Positions 32,300 through 40,760 are shown, numbered from the stretch's first letter. The stretch is DNA of 64,000 bases from Actinospineispora spinosispora DSM 44797 (GCF_000429025.1 NZ_AUBB01000006.1:682001-746000); one strand, 5' to 3'. Made by a program: numbers and translations. Notes: generated from the sequence alone by a model not told the origin.

Positions 32300-33102
32300 C
32301 CGACATCCCCGCCGTGCGCTGCACCGGCCTGAACCAGCGGTTCGGTTCCACCCTCGCCGTCGACGACCTCGACCTGGAGGTCTCGCCCGGCGAGACGTTC
32401 GGGCTGCTCGGACCCAACGGCGCGGGCAAGACCACGACGATCCGCATGATCACCACCCTGCTGCCGCCCTCGGAGGGATCGATCGAGGTGTTCGGCGTGG
32501 ACGTGGCGCGCCGCCGCACCGCGGTCCGCAGGCTGATCGGCTACGTCCCGCAGCAGCTCTCCGCCGACGCCACCCTCACCGGCAGGGAGAACGTGGCCCT
32601 GTTCGCCAGGCTCTACGACGTCCCCAGGCGTGGACGCCGCGCCCGGGTGGACGAGGTGCTCGAGGCCGTCGCCCTCGCCGACGTCGCCGACCGGTCGGCC
32701 AAGACCTACTCGGGCGGCATGGTGCGCCGCCTCGAACTGGCGCAAGCCCTGGTCAGCGCGCCGAAGCTGCTGATTCTCGACGAGCCGACGGTCGGCCTCG
32801 ACCCGGTGGCGCGCGACGGCGTGTGGTCACGGATCGAAGAGATCCAACGGGACACCGGAATGACCGTCCTGGTCACCACTCACCTGATGCAGGAGGCCGA
32901 CCAGCGCTGCGACCGGGTCGCGCTGATGCACCGAGGCCGGGTGGAGGTGCTGGGCAGCCCGTCGCAGCTGCGCGGCACCCTCGGTGAGGACGCCACGCTG
33001 GACGACGTGTTCCGCGCCTACACCGGCGACCGGCTCGACGACGCGAGCGGCAGCATGCGCGACGTACGCGCCGCCCGCCGTACCGCTCGGAGGGTGTCCT
33101 GA
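32296..33102 (+). CDS. ABC exporter ATP-binding subunit, DrrA-like
   Basis: A 268-residue ABC ATPase: Walker A GLLGPNGAGKTTT, Q-loop YVPQQLSADATLTGREN, signature TYSGGMVRRLELA, Walker B LLILDEPTVGLDP, H-loop TTHLMQEAD. The group exports drugs or lipids with an ABC-2 permease, here the next gene. GTG 32296 with CTGGAGG upstream overlaps the marR stop. Confidence 0.92.
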   Translation: MTDIPAVRCTGLNQRFGSTLAVDDLDLEVSPGETFGLLGPNGAGKTTTIRMITTLLPPSEGSIEVFGVDVARRRTAVRRLIGYVPQQLSADATLTGRENVALFARLYDVPRRGRRARVDEVLEAVALADVADRSAKTYSGGMVRRLELAQALVSAPKLLILDEPTVGLDPVARDGVWSRIEEIQRDTGMTVLVTTHLMQEADQRCDRVALMHRGRVEVLGSPSQLRGTLGEDATLDDVFRAYTGDRLDDASGSMRDVRAARRTARRVS

Positions 33103-33104
33103 CC

Positions 33105-33908
33105 ATGATCGAGATTCCGGCCGACCCCGGCGCGCTCACCCAGGTGCGCACCGGGCTGTCCCGCATCGGCGCGATGTGCCTGGTCGAGCTGCAGAAGCTG
33201 CGCCACGACCGCACCGAGCTGATCACTCGCGCGGTGCAGCCGACCCTGTGGCTGCTGGTGTTCGGCCAGGTGTTCACCCGCATCCACGCCATCCCCACCG
33301 GGAACACCCCCTACCTGGACTTCCTCGCGCCCGGCATCCTCGCCCAGTCCGCGTTGTTCATCGCGATCTTCTACGGCATCCAGATCATCTGGGAACGCGA
33401 CGCCGGCGTGCTGTCCAAGCTGATGGTGACGCCGACGCCGCGCGTCGCACTCGTCGCGGCGAAGGCGTTCGCCTCCGGGATCCGAGCCGTCGTCCAGGCA
33501 CTGGCCGTGATGGTCATCGCGGCGCTGCTCGGTGTACACCTGAGCCTGGCTCCGCTCAACCTGCTCGGCATGGTCGCGGCGCTGGTGCTCGGCTCGGCGT
33601 TCTTCTGCTGCCTGTCGATCACGATCGCCGGGCTCGTGCTGTCCCGGGACCGGCTGATGGGCATCGGGCAGGCGATCACCATGCCGTTGTTCTTCGCCTC
33701 CAACGCGCTGTACCCGGTGCAGCTGATGCCCGGCTGGCTGCAGGTGATCAACCACATCAACCCGCTCAGCTACGAGGTCGAGGCACTGCGCGGCCTGCTG
33801 ATCGGTACGCCCGCGCGCCTCGGGCTGGACTTCCTGGTGCTCGTCGTCTCGGCGGCGTTGATGATCAGTATCGCGGCGGCGCTGCTGCCCCGACTGGCTC
33901 GCGGCTGA
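33105..33908 (+). CDS. ABC-2 type exporter permease, DrrB-like
   Basis: A 267-residue permease with six predicted helices, typical ABC-2 features (LITRAVQPTLWLLVFGQVF, ERDAGVLSKLMVTPTPR in the coupling region, NPLSYEVEALRGLL before the last helix). Two bases after the ATPase. The last 44 bases overlap the convergent F420-type monooxygenase gene. Confidence 0.9.
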   Translation: MIEIPADPGALTQVRTGLSRIGAMCLVELQKLRHDRTELITRAVQPTLWLLVFGQVFTRIHAIPTGNTPYLDFLAPGILAQSALFIAIFYGIQIIWERDAGVLSKLMVTPTPRVALVAAKAFASGIRAVVQALAVMVIAALLGVHLSLAPLNLLGMVAALVLGSAFFCCLSITIAGLVLSRDRLMGIGQAITMPLFFASNALYPVQLMPGWLQVINHINPLSYEVEALRGLLIGTPARLGLDFLVLVVSAALMISIAAALLPRLARG

Positions 33909-34800
33909 GCCGGATCGCGGCGAGCGTGTCGAGCGTCCGGGCCCGCTCCTCCTCGGTGCCGTGCGCGCTGACCAGCAGTTCGGTCACACCAGCGCGGGCG
34001 AACCGGTCGACGGCGTCGGCGAGGGTGGACTCGTCACCCGCGACCATGGTCTCGTGCACACCGGTCATTCCCTGCTGAGCCAGCAGCAGCCGGTAGCTGG
34101 GTAGCTCGTTCGCCACGCCGAACCGCTGCGCCATCCGCTCGCGGGCACCGTCCGGATCGTGGGTGACCGAGGCCAGCACGGCGGCCACCACCCTCGGCGC
34201 GGGCCGGCCCACCGCCGCCTCGGTGAGCGCCGGAACGATGCGCTCGCCGATCGTCTCGGGCGTCGCCCACACTGTGACGGTTCCGTCCGCGAGCTCCCCC
34301 GCGAGCCGCAGCATCATCGGCCCGAGTGCGGAGATCAGCACCTCGGGGGCCTCGACACCGGTGATCGGAACCTGCCCCGCGACGCTGAGCGTGGCGCCCC
34401 GGTACTCGACGGTCTCGCCGCGCAACAGCGGACGCAGCGCGGTCAGGTACTCGCGCACGTGCCGGACCGGCCGTTCGAACGAATAGCCGAACACTCCCTC
34501 GATGATCGGCGCGTGGCTCGGCCCGATGCCCAGGGTGAGCCGGTTCCCGCTCGCGGCCTGGGCGGTCAGTGCCTGGCCCGCCAACGCCAGTGGGTGCCGG
34601 GGATAGGTCTGGACCACCGCCGTGCCCAGCTCGATATCCGGCACCGCCTGCCCCGCCAGCGCCGCGACGGTCAGGGCGTCCCAGGAGAAGATCTGGCTCA
34701 GGTACGCGCTGTGCAGGCCCGCGTCGGCCGCGTCGCGTATGCGGCCGATCAGCTCGTCGAGCCCGCCGTTCGCGGTGTCCAGGTAGATGCCGATCCGCAT
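33865..34800 (-). CDS. luciferase-like monooxygenase, F420-dependent type
   Basis: A 311-residue bacterial-luciferase-fold oxidoreductase: MRIGIYLDTANGGLDEL, ELGTAVVQTYPRHPLALAGQA, RLTLGIGPSHAPIIEGVFG and VREYLTALRPLL are typical of actinobacterial F420-dependent members. ATG 34800 has AGGAGG-type sequence upstream (complement of CCTCCT at 34807). It is divergent from a TetR regulator, with an operator between. Substrate unknown. Confidence 0.85.
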   Translation of the reverse strand: MRIGIYLDTANGGLDELIGRIRDAADAGLHSAYLSQIFSWDALTVAALAGQAVPDIELGTAVVQTYPRHPLALAGQALTAQAASGNRLTLGIGPSHAPIIEGVFGYSFERPVRHVREYLTALRPLLRGETVEYRGATLSVAGQVPITGVEAPEVLISALGPMMLRLAGELADGTVTVWATPETIGERIVPALTEAAVGRPAPRVVAAVLASVTHDPDGARERMAQRFGVANELPSYRLLLAQQGMTGVHETMVAGDESTLADAVDRFARAGVTELLVSAHGTEEERARTLDTLAAIRLSREPVGAAAPPRY

Positions 34801-34816
34801 GACAACCTCCTAATAG

Positions 34817-34878
34817 GAACCGGAGATTCCGGTTCTGAGATCGAGGCTACCGTAGAATGTGAACGTCAGGTTCCGGTT
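34817..34878. promoter_or_regulatory. TetR operator: full site plus half-site
   Basis: GAACCGGA-GAT-TCCGGTTC (34817-34835) is a perfect inverted repeat and TTCCGGTT (34871-34878) repeats one half. A TAGAAT -10-like hexamer (34853-34858) lies between them, so binding would control the TetR gene and probably the divergent monooxygenase. Confidence 0.72.
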
Positions 34879-34898
34879 ATTCGACGAGGAGGTCGCCG

Positions 34899-35504
34899 AT
34901 GAGGGCCGATGCGCGACGTAACCGCGACTGCATCGTGGCCGCGGCGCTGGAGCTGTTCCGCGCGCGTGGGACAGGCGTCTCGATGGACGAGATCGCCCGC
35001 GAGGCACGGGTCGGCGTCGGCACGCTCTACCGGCACTTCCCCGACCGTCAGGCCCTCGTCGACGAGATCGCCACCTCGGCGATGCGCGAGCTGCTCGACT
35101 TCAGCCGCGACGCGGCGGCGACTGATCTGAGCCGCTGGCAGGTGTTCCTGGAGATCGTCCGCAAATGCACCGAGCTTCCGCTGGCCATGCTCAAGTCGCT
35201 GCGCGAGGAGAACCCGGACAGCGTCGACCTGAGCGAGCTGAAGCAGGCGCAGGAGGCGGTGTTCCTCCGGCTCTTCGCGGAAGCCCAGCGGGAGGGCAGC
35301 ATGCGTCCGGACGTGCCCGCCGACGAGGTCCTCAGCGTGCTCAACGTGATGGTGTGCCGGCCGGGCGCACGCGCGGGCGACCATCTGGTCACGGTCATGC
35401 TGGACGGTCTACGGGCGGGTCCGGTCGTGGATGGCGACGCCGGTGTCGAGCAGCCTGCTCGGCGTCAGCCCGAACACCGTGTGGAACGTGCTGCTCAGGT
35501 GTGA
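34899..35504 (+). CDS. TetR-family regulator with antisense-derived C-terminal extension
   Basis: A 201-residue TetR protein. HTH at about 28-50 (MDEIAREARVGVGTLYRHFP); the core family domain ends near LVTVMLDGLRA (~173). The last ~28 residues are read from the complement of the AraC gene and have its antisense composition, suggesting loss of an original stop codon. ATG 34899 has GAGGAGG upstream. It probably represses itself and the divergent monooxygenase through 34817-34878. Confidence 0.85.
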   Translation: MRADARRNRDCIVAAALELFRARGTGVSMDEIAREARVGVGTLYRHFPDRQALVDEIATSAMRELLDFSRDAAATDLSRWQVFLEIVRKCTELPLAMLKSLREENPDSVDLSELKQAQEAVFLRLFAEAQREGSMRPDVPADEVLSVLNVMVCRPGARAGDHLVTVMLDGLRAGPVVDGDAGVEQPARRQPEHRVERAAQV

Positions 35505-36179
35505 CGGAGTGGCGAACCCTGCCTCGGCGGCGGCCAGGGTGAGGTTGCCGCCGCCCGCCAGTACCTGACAGGCGCGCAGCATTCGGGCCCACAGCCGGTA
35601 GCGGCGGAAGCTGGTGCCGGTCTCGGCGCGGAAGCCCCGCAGGAACGCCGAGGTCGACCAGCCGGCTAGCGCGGCCAGCTCGCCGGCCCGCCAGTTGCGG
35701 GCCGGGTCGTTCATGACCGCCTCCGCCGCGCCCCGGATCCCGGGGTGACCGACGACGGACGCCGGGCGGGGCGCCGCGAGGTCTAGCCATCGGTCGGCCA
35801 GGTCGGCATCCGGGGTTGCGCTGAGCCGACGTCCCAGAGCGATCAGCTCGTCCTCGTCCCGATGCCGGGTCGCGGGCTCGGTGTCCTGGCTCATCGCCGC
35901 GCGGCACGCACGCTCTGATGGCGAGCCGGGGTCCAGATAGCAGAACATCATCCGCCCACCCGGTGAGCGCAGCCGATGCCGCACCCGGGCCGGGATCAGT
36001 GCGCTGCGCGCGGTCACCGTGCCGGTCACCTCGACGGTGAACGGCTCGTCCAGCCCGACCGCGACACAGCTGACCGCGCCGGAATGCCGGTCGAGGTCGA
36101 GCGACGGACCGAGGTACAGGACACGACCCGCCCACAGCCACAGCGTGGGCGAGCACGTTTCTGACAGCGTCGGTGGCAT
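35409..36179 (-). CDS. AraC-family transcriptional regulator
   Basis: A 256-residue protein with an N-terminal cupin-like part (LYLGPSLDLDRHSG, SALIPARVRHRLRSPGG) and a C-terminal AraC DNA-binding domain (WRAGELAALAGWSTSAFLRGFRAETG, LAAAEAGFATPSHLSSTFHTVFGLTPSRL). ATG 36179 is preferred since GGAGGAAGGA lies about twelve bases upstream; ATG 36203 is in frame but overlaps the start of the divergent DUF4345 gene. Probably regulates that gene. Confidence 0.85.
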   Translation of the reverse strand: MPPTLSETCSPTLWLWAGRVLYLGPSLDLDRHSGAVSCVAVGLDEPFTVEVTGTVTARSALIPARVRHRLRSPGGRMMFCYLDPGSPSERACRAAMSQDTEPATRHRDEDELIALGRRLSATPDADLADRWLDLAAPRPASVVGHPGIRGAAEAVMNDPARNWRAGELAALAGWSTSAFLRGFRAETGTSFRRYRLWARMLRACQVLAGGGNLTLAAAEAGFATPSHLSSTFHTVFGLTPSRLLDTGVAIHDRTRP

Positions 36180-36201
36180 CAGCCGCGCGATCCTTCCTCC
36201 C

Positions 36202-36570
36202 ATGGCTACCGTACTGATCGCGCTGGTCGCGGTCTTCTTCCTGGGCATGGGGCTGCTCGGTCTCGTCGCGCCCGCTGTGTTGATCAAACCGTTCGGCATC
36301 GCGCTGACCGTCCCCGACGCCCGCAACGAGGTGCGCGCGGTCTACGGCGGCTTCGGCGTCGCGGTCGCCGCGCTGCTCGGCTGCGCCGCCGCCGACGTGG
36401 CGGGCCTGCGCCCCGGCGCGGTGCTGGCGATCGCGGTCGCGCTGGCCGGCATGGCACTGGGCAGGCTGATCTCCCGAGCGTTCGACCGCCCGAGCGCCTT
36501 CTACCCCACCTGGTTCTACTTCTGGGTCGAACTCCTGGCCGCCACCCTCCTGCTCTACGCAACCCTCTGA
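36202..36570 (+). CDS. DUF4345-type small membrane protein
   Basis: A 122-residue protein with four predicted helices: LIALVAVFFLGMGLLGLVAP, YGGFGVAVAALLGCAA, PGAVLAIAVALAGMALG and YFWVELLAATLLLYA. The NEVRAVYGGFGVAVA segment is typical of DUF4345. There is no ribosome site before ATG 36202, which suggests a leaderless message. Function unknown. Confidence 0.75.
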   Translation: MATVLIALVAVFFLGMGLLGLVAPAVLIKPFGIALTVPDARNEVRAVYGGFGVAVAALLGCAAADVAGLRPGAVLAIAVALAGMALGRLISRAFDRPSAFYPTWFYFWVELLAATLLLYATL

Positions 36571-36579
36571 CCCCCCTCG

Positions 36580-36655
36580 CAGCTCGCACAGAGGTTCTCT
36601 ACGCCGCACAGAAGCTGGGGCCTCTGTGCGGCGTGCGCTCGGTCTGTGCGAGCTG
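36580..36655. terminator. two-tier palindrome after the DUF4345 gene
   Basis: Outer 13-base arms CAGCTCGCACAGA/TCTGTGCGAGCTG (36580-36592, 36643-36655) and inner 11-base arms CGCCGCACAGA/TCTGTGCGGCG (36602-36612, 36623-36633). Ten bases past the stop. Same nested design as families 2 and 3, and it isolates the B12 riboswitch downstream from read-through. Confidence 0.75.
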
Positions 36656-36692
36656 GCTTTCTTGCGGGCGTGAGGTGGGACGCGGGGCGTTG

Positions 36693-36860
36693 CCTGGGCG
36701 AGGGTGCGGCCATAGGCTGCGGTCGTCCGACTACGGACGAGGGAATCCGGTGGAAGTCCGGAGCGGTCGCGCCTCTGTGACCGGGCCGAAAGGCCCGGGA
36801 GCCAGTCCTCTCGCCGTCGTGCCACCACCGATGGGCCGCGCCTGCCCGAGGAGGTCCCGC
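36693..36860 (+). promoter_or_regulatory. cobalamin (B12) riboswitch
   Basis: The conserved core is plain: GGGAATCCGGTGGAAGTCC (36741-36759) continuing into GAGCGGTCGCGCC and CTGTGACCGGG, a GGGCC-GAAA-GGCCC stem (36784-36796), and the B12 box GCCAGTCCTC (36801-36810). Outer boundaries are approximate. It lies between an upstream terminator and the btuC-type gene, so adenosylcobalamin should lower expression of the importer and cobM. The expression platform probably acts at 36820-36862, where the ribosome site GAGGAGG of a short upstream ORF lies. Confidence 0.92.
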
Positions 36861-36861
36861 C

Positions 36862-36903
36862 ATGATGTGCCAGCACCCGACGCCTTTCCCTACGGCGCGC
36901 TGA
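36862..36903 (+). CDS. 13-codon upstream ORF after the riboswitch
   Basis: ATG 36862 with GAGGAGG nine bases upstream encodes MMCQHPTPFPTAR and stops at TGA 36901-36903, four bases before the GTG of the permease gene, which has no ribosome site of its own. This arrangement suggests translational coupling: the riboswitch may gate ribosome entry at the short ORF. It is too short to assign a peptide function. Confidence 0.6.
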   Translation: MMCQHPTPFPTAR

Positions 36904-36907
36904 CCCG

Positions 36908-37942
36908 GTGCGGCGCTCCGCGCGCACCTCGGTGGTCCTACTCGTTCTGATCGCGGCACTCGCGGCGAGCGTGGTGCTGTCCACCGGTTTCGGCGCCGAA
37001 CAGCTCGCGCCGTCGATCGTGTGGGACGTGCTGCGGGCCAGGCTGCTGGGCGGCCCGACCGACGCGGTGTACGACACGATCGTCTGGGACCTCCGACTCC
37101 CCCGCACGCTGCTGGCGATCGTCGTCGGCGCCGGCCTCGCCGTCGCGGGCGCCGGAATCCAGACCCTGGTGCGCAACCCACTCGCCGACCCCTACCTGCT
37201 CGGGGTGTCCTCCGGCGCGAGCGTCGGCGCGGTCGCGGTGATCACCTCGGGCCTGTTCGCCGGCGCCGGGCTCTGGGCGCTGACCGGTGGCGCGCTGCTC
37301 GGCGCACTCGTCGCCGCGCTACTGGTGTTCGCGGTGGCGATCAGCCAGGGCGGCCTTACCCCGCTGCGCCTGGTGCTGACCGGCACGGTCCTCGGCGCGG
37401 CGTTCTCCGCGATCGCCAGCTACCTGGTGTTCCGCAGCGTCAACAACCAGGCGGCGGAGTCGGTGCTGTTCTGGCTGCTCGGCAGCCTGTCCGGCGCCGA
37501 GTGGAGCCGACTGCCGCTGCCCGCGATCACCGTGGGGGTGCTCGGTCTGCTGCTGCTCGCGGGCAGCGGCTGGCTGGATGCGCTGGCGGCGGGCCCGGAC
37601 ACCGCCGCGTCGCTCGGCATCCCGGTCACCGCGCTGCGCAACTCGCTGTTCGTGGTGTTCGCGGCGCTCGTCGGGGTCGTCGTCGCGGTCGCGGGCAGCG
37701 TCGGGTTCGTCGGGCTGATCCTGCCGCACATGGCACGTCTGCTGGTCGGCGCCCGCCACCGCAGGGTGCTGCCGATCGCCGCCGTGTGCGGTGGGCTGTT
37801 CATGATCTGGGTGGATGTCGCGGCTCGCGTCGCGGTGCGACCGTTGGAGATTCCGTTGAGCGTCGTCACCGGCCTGATCGGGGCACCGGTGTTCCTGTTG
37901 CTGATGGGCCGTCGCCGGTACCGCTACAGCGGTGGCGCATGA
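36908..37942 (+). CDS. FecCD/BtuC-type ABC importer permease
   Basis: A 344-residue permease of the BtuC/FecCD family with about ten helices. Family landmarks: WDLRLPRTLLAIVVGAGLAVAGAGIQTLVRNPLADPYLLG, YLVFRS near the centre, GSVGFVGLILPHMARLLVGARHRRVLP (coupling helix) and the C-terminal GAPVFLLLMGRR. Given the riboswitch and cobM downstream, the substrate is most likely a corrinoid, possibly cobalt-chelate. Its stop overlaps the ATPase ATG (ATGA). Confidence 0.9.
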   Translation: MRRSARTSVVLLVLIAALAASVVLSTGFGAEQLAPSIVWDVLRARLLGGPTDAVYDTIVWDLRLPRTLLAIVVGAGLAVAGAGIQTLVRNPLADPYLLGVSSGASVGAVAVITSGLFAGAGLWALTGGALLGALVAALLVFAVAISQGGLTPLRLVLTGTVLGAAFSAIASYLVFRSVNNQAAESVLFWLLGSLSGAEWSRLPLPAITVGVLGLLLLAGSGWLDALAAGPDTAASLGIPVTALRNSLFVVFAALVGVVVAVAGSVGFVGLILPHMARLLVGARHRRVLPIAAVCGGLFMIWVDVAARVAVRPLEIPLSVVTGLIGAPVFLLLMGRRRYRYSGGA

Positions 37943-38724
37943 GCCCGCGGCTGAGCGCCGAGGGCGTGACGGCCACGATCGGGCGCCGCACCGTGCTGGA
38001 AGGTGTGCACCTGGAGGTCGAGACGGGTGAGACGGTCGGGATCATCGGGCCGAACGGGTCCGGCAAGTCGACGTTGCTGCGGGTGCTGGCCGGTATCCGG
38101 ACGCCCGCCGAGGGCCGGGTGCTGCTGGACGGCACCCCACTGGACCAGCTGCCGGCGCGGCAGCGGGCGCGACGGATCGCGCTGGTCGGCCAGGAGCAGG
38201 AGCTGCCCGCCGAGCTGAGGGTCGGTGAGCTGGTCGCGCTGGGCAGGGTCCCGCACCAGGCGCCGTGGGCCGGCCCGGAGGCCGGTGAGCTGCACGCGGT
38301 GCGCCGGGCGTTGCTCCAGGTCGACCTGCTCGACGCGATCGACCGGCCGGTGGACCAGCTCTCCGGCGGCGAGCGTCGCCGGGTACTGATCGCTCGTGGT
38401 CTCGCGCAGGAGGCCCCGGTGCTGATGCTGGACGAACCCACCAACCATCTCGACGTGCGGCACCAGCTCGCGCTGCTGGAGCTGATCCGAGGACTCGGCC
38501 GCACCGTCATCGTCGCGATGCACGACCTGAACCTCGCGGCCAGCGCGTGCGACCGGCTGATGGTGCTGCACGACGGCAAGGCCCGGCCCGCCGCGCCACC
38601 GGCGGAGGCCCTGTGCCCGGACGCGGTCCTCGAGGTGTTCGGCGTCGAGGCGGTACCCGTGGTGCATCCGTTCACCGGCGAGACCCACCTGTTGTTCAGC
38701 ACCCGTCCCCAGGAGTACACGTGA
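37939..38724 (+). CDS. ABC importer ATP-binding subunit, BtuD/FecE-type
   Basis: A 261-residue ATPase: Walker A GIIGPNGSGKSTL, Q-loop ALVGQEQELPAEL, signature QLSGGERRRVLIARGLA, Walker B VLMLDEPTNHLD, H-loop VAMHDLNLAASACD. Pairs with the preceding permease and the two lipoproteins that follow. Four-base overlaps on both sides. Confidence 0.92.
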   Translation: MSPRLSAEGVTATIGRRTVLEGVHLEVETGETVGIIGPNGSGKSTLLRVLAGIRTPAEGRVLLDGTPLDQLPARQRARRIALVGQEQELPAELRVGELVALGRVPHQAPWAGPEAGELHAVRRALLQVDLLDAIDRPVDQLSGGERRRVLIARGLAQEAPVLMLDEPTNHLDVRHQLALLELIRGLGRTVIVAMHDLNLAASACDRLMVLHDGKARPAAPPAEALCPDAVLEVFGVEAVPVVHPFTGETHLLFSTRPQEYT

Positions 38725-39767
38725 GACGTCGGGCCCTCGCTCTGACCGCCCTGACCTGCACTGCGGCCACGGTCGCCGGTTGCGCGACACCGCAACCGGC
38801 GGCACCGGCGGCCGACGGGCACACCGTCACGATCACCAACTGCGGCGTGCCGTCGAAGTTCCCGTCACCGGCGAAACGGCTGTTCGTCAACGACGGCAAC
38901 ATGATCTCCACGGTGCTCGCGCTCGGCGCGGCCGACCAGGTCGCCGCGATCTCCAGCCTGGAGGCCGACGCCCCGATGCTGCGCCGCCACTACGGCCCGG
39001 CCCTGGACCAGCTGAAGATCGCCGCGCCCCGCAGGCCCGCCCGCGAGACGGTGCTGGCCAACCGGCCGGACGTGATGGTCGCCGGCTGGCACTACGGCTA
39101 CGACGAGACCACCGGCCTGACCCCGGACTCGCTGCGCGCGGCCGGCATCGCGCCGTACATCCTCACCGAGAGCTGCCGGCAACGCCCCGGCGAAGGTGCG
39201 CGCGGCATCGTCGAGCCGTGGACCGCGGTGCGCGAGGACCTGACGAACCTCGGTGAGATCACCGGCCGCCAGCAGCGCGCCGCCGAGCTGAACGCCGACA
39301 TCGACCGCCGCCGCCAGGCCTTGCACGACGCGCCGGCACCGCCGAAACCGATCACCGTGTTCCTGTTCGACAGCGGTACCGACAGCCTGCTGACCAGCGG
39401 ACGCTTCGGCGGCCCCGAGGCGATCATCACCGCGGCGGGCGCCCGGAACGCGGCGACCGACGTGGCGGACACCTGGGCGAAGGTGTCCTGGGAGAGAGTC
39501 GTGGCGAGCAAGCCGGACGCGTTCGCGTTCGTCGACTACCCGCCGCAGACCTTCGCCGAGAAGGTGGCGATCCTGCGTTCCCGGGACGGCATCAAGGACC
39601 TGCCGGCCGTCACGGAGGGCCGGTTCCTGAACCTGTCGTACTCGATGTGGACGTCCGGTCCTCTCAACATCGACGCCGCCGAGCAGCTGCGGGTGGCGCT
39701 GGAGGGCTGGGGGCTCGCCCCGCCGTCCGGTATCCGGCCCCGGTTCGCCGACCGGCTGGACCAGTGA
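38721..39767 (+). CDS. BtuF-like substrate-binding lipoprotein 1
   Basis: A 348-residue lipoprotein: lipobox TVAGC near residue 21, then a TroA/BtuF-fold binding domain with LFVNDGNMISTVLALGAADQV, WHYGYDETTGLTPDSL, TVFLFDSGTDSLLTSGRFGG and MWTSGPLNIDAAEQL. GTG 38721 overlaps the ATPase stop. It is a paralogue of the next gene, with which it shares NDGxMIxTVLALGAxD and WTSGxLNIDAAE. Confidence 0.88.
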   Translation: MRRRALALTALTCTAATVAGCATPQPAAPAADGHTVTITNCGVPSKFPSPAKRLFVNDGNMISTVLALGAADQVAAISSLEADAPMLRRHYGPALDQLKIAAPRRPARETVLANRPDVMVAGWHYGYDETTGLTPDSLRAAGIAPYILTESCRQRPGEGARGIVEPWTAVREDLTNLGEITGRQQRAAELNADIDRRRQALHDAPAPPKPITVFLFDSGTDSLLTSGRFGGPEAIITAAGARNAATDVADTWAKVSWERVVASKPDAFAFVDYPPQTFAEKVAILRSRDGIKDLPAVTEGRFLNLSYSMWTSGPLNIDAAEQLRVALEGWGLAPPSGIRPRFADRLDQ

Positions 39768-40726
39768 TCCGTTCGGCGCTCGTACTGCTGTGTGTCCTGC
39801 TCACCGGGTGTGCGCAGGCTCCCGCTCCGCCGCGGGGCGAGTCCGTCACCGTCACGAACTGCGGCGCACCGGCCGCGTTCCCGGTGCGACCAAGACTGTT
39901 CGTCAACGACGGCAGCATGATCGCCACGGTCCTCGCACTCGGCGCGGACGATCGGATCGTGGCGGTCAGCAGCCTGACCCCGGACCGGACCGAGCTGCGC
40001 CGACGGCTCGGCGAACGGGTCGACCGGCTGCGCGAGGTGGCGCCCACGTATCCGTCCTCGCTGGAGAACGTGCTGGCCAGCAGGCCGACGATGATGTTCG
40101 CCGGGTGGGGCGGCGGCTACAGCGAGTCGAAGGGCATCACGCCGGCGCGGCTGGCGCGCCACGGTGTCGCCGGTTATGTGCGGTCGGACAGCTGTCTGCG
40201 GTCCGAGGGCGGCAAACGCGGCACGATGGACCCGTGGGTCGCGGTCCGCACGGACGTTCAGAATCTGGGCGCCGTACTGGAACGACGCGAGCAGGCCACC
40301 CAGGTCGTCGGCGATCTGGACCGCAGGCTCGACGCGCTCCGGGCGGATCGGCTGCCCGGCCCGGCGCCGAGCATCTTCGTCTACAACCTCGGCACCGATG
40401 CCCCGGTCACCGGCGGTCACTTCGGCTCGGTACAGGGGATCATCGACGCGGCCGGCGGGCAGAACATCTTCGCCGACGCGGACACCTCCTGGCTGACCGG
40501 CAGCTGGGAGCGGGTCATCGGCCGCGACCCCGATGTCATCGTGCTGCTGGACCGGCCCGACCGGCCGGTCGCGGCGAAGGAGCAGTACCTGCGGGCGGAC
40601 CCGAGGCTGCGCACGTTGCGCGCGGTGCGGGAGAACCGCCTGGTCACGATGCCGTACGTGCTGTGGACCAGCGGTGTGCTCAACATCGACGCGGCCGAGG
40701 AGCTGCACGCGGTGCTACCGCGGTGA
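39764..40726 (+). CDS. BtuF-like substrate-binding lipoprotein 2 (tandem paralogue)
   Basis: A 320-residue lipoprotein with lipobox LLTGC at residue ~13 and the same fold as its neighbour: LFVNDGSMIATVLALGADD, GWGGGYSESKGITPARL, IFVYNLGTDAPVTGGHFG, LWTSGVLNIDAAEEL. The central region has diverged, so the two may bind different corrinoids or precursors through one permease. GTGA overlap with lipoprotein 1. Confidence 0.88.
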   Translation: MIRSALVLLCVLLTGCAQAPAPPRGESVTVTNCGAPAAFPVRPRLFVNDGSMIATVLALGADDRIVAVSSLTPDRTELRRRLGERVDRLREVAPTYPSSLENVLASRPTMMFAGWGGGYSESKGITPARLARHGVAGYVRSDSCLRSEGGKRGTMDPWVAVRTDVQNLGAVLERREQATQVVGDLDRRLDALRADRLPGPAPSIFVYNLGTDAPVTGGHFGSVQGIIDAAGGQNIFADADTSWLTGSWERVIGRDPDVIVLLDRPDRPVAAKEQYLRADPRLRTLRAVRENRLVTMPYVLWTSGVLNIDAAEELHAVLPR

Positions 40727-40760
40727 GCGGGCCGGGTGATGCTCGGGTGAGGATGACAGC

